Under the pieces are notes generated by a model that made no database searches, was not told where the DNA came from, and saw nothing but the letters and a program-made list of their open reading frames with translations. Below are positions 48,706 to 53,385 of a DNA stretch of 53,385 nucleotides, piece after piece. This stretch comes from Schoenoplectus triqueter (taxonomy: Eukaryota; Streptophyta; Magnoliopsida; Poales; Cyperaceae), in contig CAXKVV010000065.1 of NCBI GenBank assembly GCA_964058805.1, forward strand, positions 1 through 53,385. Reading direction: 5' to 3'. Both the position numbers and the translations under genes were made by a program. Position 1 is the first letter of the stretch. Every line of letters begins with the position of its first letter.

Positions 48706-49350
48706 TTTAGACTCCTGAGTATGTCATAACGTTGTCATGACTGCCCCTTTCTACTTTCGTGAAATGTTGTTGTGGATTGGTTTTAGTGTTGTTTATTGTT
48801 CGATTGTTTGATTGTTTTCAAATTAGTCCTTGTTTTTGTCCTTGTTTCACTAACAATAATCCACGTGTAGTTGACCAAGTTGTATTTTTTTCTGTATATC
48901 GTAGTTAAGAATTATGAAAAGAAAAACTATTACATTTTCGTTGCGGAAAACATCCTTCAGAAGTAAAAGAACAAATGGCTTGTGCAGGAACAAAGATCAA
49001 GTCATGACTCATGAGATGACTTCTTAACACGATAAATAACCCAAGCGAAGACAACATATCAAATGAATGGACACGATGAACAGGAAGAGGTTGATATGAT
49101 TTACTTGCTAAAACCATACATGCTGAAGCTAGCAGAGATGAGAATTCTGTAGATTTCCCCAGAAAATAAAGTAGCCGTGTTCTTTTGCTGTCTGCAAAAT
49201 AAGCCATAAATTTCCTAAATAATAAGAATTATATTAAGATCTGAAATCAAAGTCAACCCGTTGATATTTATATAATTTATTAGGTCAATCTTTTGAAATT
49301 TAATTTAAACTTACATATAATAGATCGATCATACTAAAGCAGGACCCTAT
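48706..49350 (+). other. 3' flank of unit C
   Basis: Likely 3' UTR and shared flank; no gene. Minus-strand open frame 48905-49207 has no support. Confidence 0.5.
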
Positions 49351-51650
49351 TTTTTTATATCCGGACCATCTAAATCAGGATAAAGGGGACAGATTTGAAG
49401 AGTAGACAAAAACAAAAGTTAAGTGGGACCCACTGAACGAAAAGCGAAGACCAGATTTCAATTTTTTTCCGTCCTTTTGGTTCGTTCAGTTAGTTCTAAC
49501 TGTGAGCACTTGGTTTTTTTTTTGTTCCTTTATTATCTACTGGTCTGCTGCTAAAGCTACGAATTATTTTGGTTCCAGTTAATTGATATTGGAATAAGCA
49601 ACAAGTACGCAATTAATTATCAATGAGATTCTGGCACATTCTATTAAAAGACATGTCTCTATTGTGTGCTGGACTGGTATAGTTCCATAATTGTATTCAA
49701 ATCATCAGTTTTGTTGATAACTCAGAATAAGGTTATTTATAACTAGGAACAAATGATGTGAGATTTTATACATCTAATTGAGCTTCACCATTTGAAAATT
49801 CTGTCATTGATTATGTGTGTTTGATTGCCATGCTATCAGATCATCAATTTTGCTTGATAACTTACTGTACGTGGCAGTAGGAAAAAAGAACCAGGCATCA
49901 GATGAGAGATTGCATCTTTCTCAACTATTTATAATAATTTGACAGCGTTATTTGCTACCCTTACTTGTCTTTATTATTATTTTTTTGTAAGTATAGGTTT
50001 CAAGTAGCTGCTGCGTTAAAGAGGATCAAGAGAAGCTGAAGGTTTGTTAAGCATGACTTTCTGTGTCCTGTTTCCAGCATATTCATTCTGTTAGACACCT
50101 TGTTTAGCCTGAACTAAACTGTATCTAAATCATCAGTTTTGTTGTCAACTCGTAATAAGGTTGTAACTAGGAACAAATGATGTGAGATTTTATACATCTA
50201 ATTGAGCTTCACCATTCAGATAATCCTAATTTTAATAATAAGAGTGATAAAATCAAAAAATTTAAAATATGAATGGCAGCGTGTCACTGTCAATGACGCT
50301 GCGTAAACGCGCCGCCATTGAAAATATCGTCTTTTATTTTTATTTTTTAACTTACAGTGATTACTTGGTCCTAGTGCCGGTGAAAAAAAATCACTCCTGG
50401 CATCCTTAAGTTTTTTTTATTAAGAAAAAATTGAAAGTAAAAAAAAGGAAAGACGTCACTACGAGTGTTGGTTTTGCAACGTGTCACTGACAGTAGTGCG
50501 CTACCATTCGTGTTTTTAAAATTTTAATTTTATTACTCTTATTATTAAAATTAGGATTATTTAAATAATTATAATAAAAAATCACTATCGCCCGGGACAT
50601 TAATCGGATAGTTGTTCCAATTCAAAGAGATTTTTCTCTCTATATATGTAATTGTTTTCACTTTAAAAAGGGAGAGCACGACGGGAGAGTCTCCCTTTCG
50701 ACGAACGGTCGATCCGCCCTCCTCTTCCGAAGATTGGTAGATGAATGGATAAGTATTTTTTTTGGAGAGAGTGAGGAAGCACGCCCTTTTATTTGGTCTT
50801 TAGATATAAGCGAGAGAGTGATTATCGCAAAAATTATTTCCTGCACTGCAGCATATGAATATTATGCTTGTTGGATCAGTTGGCTGAACTTAATTTTTTA
50901 CAATGCATAGTTAATTTATACTGGTATATGTTGTCAGTATTGGTGTCATGTATGTTTGTTTGTGGATAATTTTCAACTGAGCGAGGTCATAAAATTAGAT
51001 GTTTTCTCGAAAGAGCATCCTTCTGATTCCTTATTTTGATTCATTTCTATAACTGCCAAGTAGTAGTATAGCAAATGGACCAAACACATAAAATTGCCGG
51101 TGCCGGAACAAATATCGACTAACATTCTAACAAGATAAAGAAAGCACTGTAGGGGAAATGACTTTCTAACACAACATATAACCTAATCCCAGATATACAT
51201 ATCAGATGAATAGATATATGTTGACAGGAAAAAGGTAATAAGATGTTCTTGCTAAAACTATGTAAACCAGAATTTAAATGCTCCATTTTGGACCTTCCTC
51301 ATTCAGTTCTTCAAAAACTAAAGTAATGCTGGAGATGGTACAGATAAGACTTAAAAGCTGTTTTTTCTTGTGTCCAAAACACAATAGCTTTTTTTTTGTC
51401 TGAAAAATAATTCATAATTTCCAATGGAATTGAATTTTTGAAGGACTGTCTTTACGCACAACTGTTGACTGAGACTCTGTTTTCCCTTCTTATCATGACG
51501 ACTGTGAATTTGAGGTTTTGGTTCAATTGAAGCACATATATTAAGAGTTGAAATCAACTCAAGTCAGTCCATTGATATTTCATTTATTAGGTTAATCCTT
51601 TGAAATTTAGTATAAATTATACATTCATAGATTGATGATAACAAAAGCAT
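49351..51650 (+). repeat. Segmental repeat unit D, remnant without genes
   Basis: Starts with the ATATCCGGACC block and the GTGGGACCCACTGAACGAAAAG leader. It continues through sequence matching the long 5' intron of unit B (about 37130-37690), with one stretch duplicated locally (near 49690-49800 and 50115-50215). After a foldback insertion it resumes with intron-like sequence (GCATATGAATATTATGCTTG near 50850), then 3'-flank sequence (51090-51640). No DUF6598 coding sequence remains. The open frame at 50658-50846 has no homology support. Confidence 0.75.
50220..50560. mobile_element. Foldback/MITE-like element with long inverted repeats
   Basis: The left arm starts ATAATCCTAATTTTAATAAT and the right arm ends with its reverse complement. 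The arms pair imperfectly over about 60 bp, including GAATGGYAGCG. The interior holds related words (GTGTCACTGTCAATGAC and GTGTCACTGACAGTAG). Total about 341 bp with no coding capacity. No clear target duplication was found, so the superfamily is open. Confidence 0.75.
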
Positions 51651-51798
51651 CCAAAAACTGATTGATATGTAACAAAAAGTAAACGCAATAATCAAAAGTA
51701 GTTTTACAATTAGTCCAGTAACATGATACATTTTGATAACAAATGTTTATTAACCAAACTCCTCTCCATTGATAAAAACCAAAGAGCAATACCACATA

Positions 51799-52104
51799 TT
51801 AAAGCTTCAAATTGAGGTCCACACCGCCAGGCTGCAGACTCAACATTAAATCAACTGAGGCATCATCGCTAATCTTTGCACCATCAGCAATGGAGGGCCC
51901 GGACGGCGCCGCCTGATAGCTCTTTCGCAGCTCCTCCATCTCCTTTCTGTGAGCAGTTTGGTGGCCTCCTAATGCCTGTAAACTGGCGAATGTTCTCTTG
52001 CAGTGTGAGCAAACATACTTCTTGCCCGTTGGTTCGGTCGGTGATGGTGCTAACCCAAGTCTTAGTTGGAGATCATCATGTGCATTATTCCCCTTCTCTG
52101 CCAT
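51799..52104 (-). CDS. Small C2H2 zinc-finger protein with EAR-type C-terminus
   Basis: A single-exon gene of 101 aa. One plant-type C2H2 finger at about 32-52 (Cys32, Cys35, His48, His52) carries the QALGGH signature at 43-48 (FASLQALGGHQTAH). The C-terminus DLNLKL is an EAR repression motif, and a second leucine-rich LxLxL run (LQLRLGL) lies at 12-18. This layout suits the single-finger C1-1i group (SUPERMAN/KNUCKLES-like), which act as nuclear transcription repressors. The protein is short for the group but has both ends. No paralogue is seen in the window. The target genes cannot be inferred. Confidence 0.9.
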   Translation of the reverse strand: MAEKGNNAHDDLQLRLGLAPSPTEPTGKKYVCSHCKRTFASLQALGGHQTAHRKEMEELRKSYQAAPSGPSIADGAKISDDASVDLMLSLQPGGVDLNLKL

Positions 52105-52727
52105 GGCATCAACTGAGATTTTGACCCTTATTTGTGGATTTTGGTGTCTACTGTGAATTAAGATGGCTGTGCATATAAATAGTTAATGAAAGAATGAGAA
52201 TATCTAATTGATTCAACGTATTTTGAAATGATACAGTGCATAATTCAAATATGAAGTGAACTCAATGTTTATCCTATATGCTGGAATAAATGTCATTCAC
52301 CTAGAAAAAATGCATCTGAAAAGAAACAAGCTATATATAATATTAGTTTTTATTTGCTTTTGGTGCATGGACATTATTTATCATATGGTCCAATTAATTT
52401 AATGATAATATGAGCATATCTGAACGAAATCTATAATCAGGAGAGCAAGCTACACTACACGGTCATATTCAATGATTAGTTTTTATTACCACGCCTTTTC
52501 GTTCAAGTTTCTTTTCTTGGAAAAAATGATTAATACAACTATACAAGATCATTTACATATCCGGCCTTCCTAAATATTGTGCTAATGCCAAGGTTGAAAG
52601 TTATAAATAATGATCAATTCAAAGCCAAAGATTTGGAAAGACTGGGAATTATATATTTGGACGTCCCTAAATCTCTAAAATACTTAAATATTTTCTTAAA
52701 GCTTAATTATTTTGTTCTTAACATTGT
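52105..52727. other. Upstream region of the zinc-finger gene (minus strand)
   Basis: AT-rich; holds the presumed promoter and 5' leader. A TATA-like ATATAAATAG segment lies near 52174-52183, about 70-80 bases from the start codon, but its assignment is uncertain. Confidence 0.4.
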
Positions 52728-52735
52728 GTCAATGC

Positions 52736-53047
52736 TAGATGTGACAATCGGATGGGTCGGATCGGATTCGAGTTCGAGTCGAGCAGGTCGGGTTAGTTTG
52801 ACCTTCTATAAGAAATCGGGTCGGACCAGGTCGGATCAGGGTAGGGTTAATTTATATGTTGTGTTTTTTTCAGATCGTTGATAGATTTCGATTGGATTAG
52901 AGAACATTTGATCTTGTGTCGGGTCGGGTCAGGTTCGAGTCAGGTCAGATCAGTTTGACTTTTTAAAAAAAAAAACAGATCAGGTCGAGTTTGAGTCCAG
53001 ACGAGTCGGACGGATTTCTCGGATCAGGTCGGATTCTGCCACATCTA
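52736..53047. mobile_element. Non-autonomous hAT element (MITE) with 8-bp target duplication
   Basis: The termini TAGATGTGACA (left) and TGCCACATCTA (right) form an 11-bp inverted repeat with one mismatch. The 8-bp direct repeat GTCAATGC flanks it exactly (52728-52735 and 53048-53055). The 312-bp interior is full of GGTCGGGT/GGATCGG/TCGAGT words, like the subterminal repeats of the large hAT element, and codes for nothing credible. Confidence 0.9.
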
Positions 53048-53055
53048 GTCAATGC

Positions 53056-53385
53056 TATGGTCGAAAGTCATAAATAACGATTAATTCAAATCTATTTTCT
53101 TAATTTATTTATTTTTATCATATTTTTTGTTGTTTTCCTGAACTTTGACTAATTACAACAAAAAAGTTGTTATCACGGAGTTCCTTGTCCTTTTTATCAG
53201 GCCAACACTTTTTATGAGCCTTGAGCCCACGACCCACTTACAAGGAAACTGGGGAACTCAGCAAGAGAGGGTTTTGTCCTGTTCGCACTTCTCACGTGAG
53301 AAAACAAATATATATAGTATGAAAATAGAGACGTGCATCTCTATAAAAAATTCTTAGAAAAGTTCTTATTTTTTATAAACTATAT
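53056..53385. other. AT-rich intergenic DNA, nothing recognised
   Basis: No gene, RNA or element ends seen up to the window edge. Confidence 0.5.

Larger units (their letters stand above)
44716..49350 (+). repeat. Segmental repeat unit C (two-domain gene only)
   Basis: Begins with the ATATCCGGACC block and a shortened leader ending near 44900 (CTGAATCTCTAGCTTCGCTTAG), then departs from A and B. The one-domain gene, its intron and the inverted citrate synthase fragment are missing. Homology resumes at about 45840 in exon 1 of the two-domain gene and continues to the 3' flank. Confidence 0.85.

Noticed and set aside
1..53385. tRNA or rRNA genes
   Set aside because: None was recognised by eye on either strand; a covariance-model search would be needed to exclude small RNA genes.

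Overview
The window is nuclear DNA of a flowering plant. The evidence is AT-rich introns with GT-AG borders, a 19-exon plant-type mitochondrial citrate synthase gene, a plant QALGGH zinc-finger gene and plant transposons (Helitron, Ty3-like LTR fragment, FAR1-type Mutator element, hAT). A family resembling the C-terminal (DUF6598) part of 60 kDa jasmonate-induced proteins, present here as a tandem array in an AT-rich eudicot-like context, would fit Caryophyllales. That placement is an inference and could be wrong.

Layout. 1-2.4 kb: non-coding, with an (AT)n tract and a small tandem repeat. 2.7-8.9 kb (+): complete citrate synthase gene (471 aa), with a 363-bp Helitron in its 16th coding-region intron. 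10.8-51.65 kb: four related segmental units in the same orientation. Unit A (10.8-19.5 kb) holds a one-domain DUF6598 gene and a two-domain DUF6598 gene. Unit B (36.6-44.7 kb) repeats this, but its one-domain gene carries two frameshifts. Unit C (44.7-49.35 kb) keeps only the two-domain gene, with a different 5' region made of tandem repeats. Unit D (49.35-51.65 kb) keeps only flanking sequence. 51.8-52.1 kb (-): small C2H2 zinc-finger repressor-like gene. 52.7-53.05 kb: hAT-type MITE.

Mobile DNA between units A and B. About 17 kb interrupts a poly-T tract at the A/B junction (19533-36558). It is an old, decayed FAR1-type Mutator-like element of about 12 kb that also carries a Ulp1-like protease gene (the Kaonashi/KI-MULE type of organisation). 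Nested in it is an apparently intact 4998-bp hAT element (31432-36429) with inverted termini, a perfect 8-bp target duplication and an uninterrupted 675-aa transposase model. A truncated LTR retrotransposon (11050-12541) lies in unit A.

Most notable. Units A and B each contain an inverted, partly deleted genomic fragment of citrate synthase (exons 6-9 with introns) between their two DUF6598 genes, so transcripts running rightward there would be antisense to citrate synthase. The Mutator element has an orientation-biased short word (AAGTCTTAATA and variants) scattered through its non-coding DNA, and a 60-nt exon amplified four times with its intron. The two-domain genes in units A and B have a 47-codon upstream ORF that overlaps the first main start; unit C has lost it.

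Exon borders were read by eye from splice signals, frame continuity and comparison between copies. Domain names rest on recognised motifs, with no database search.
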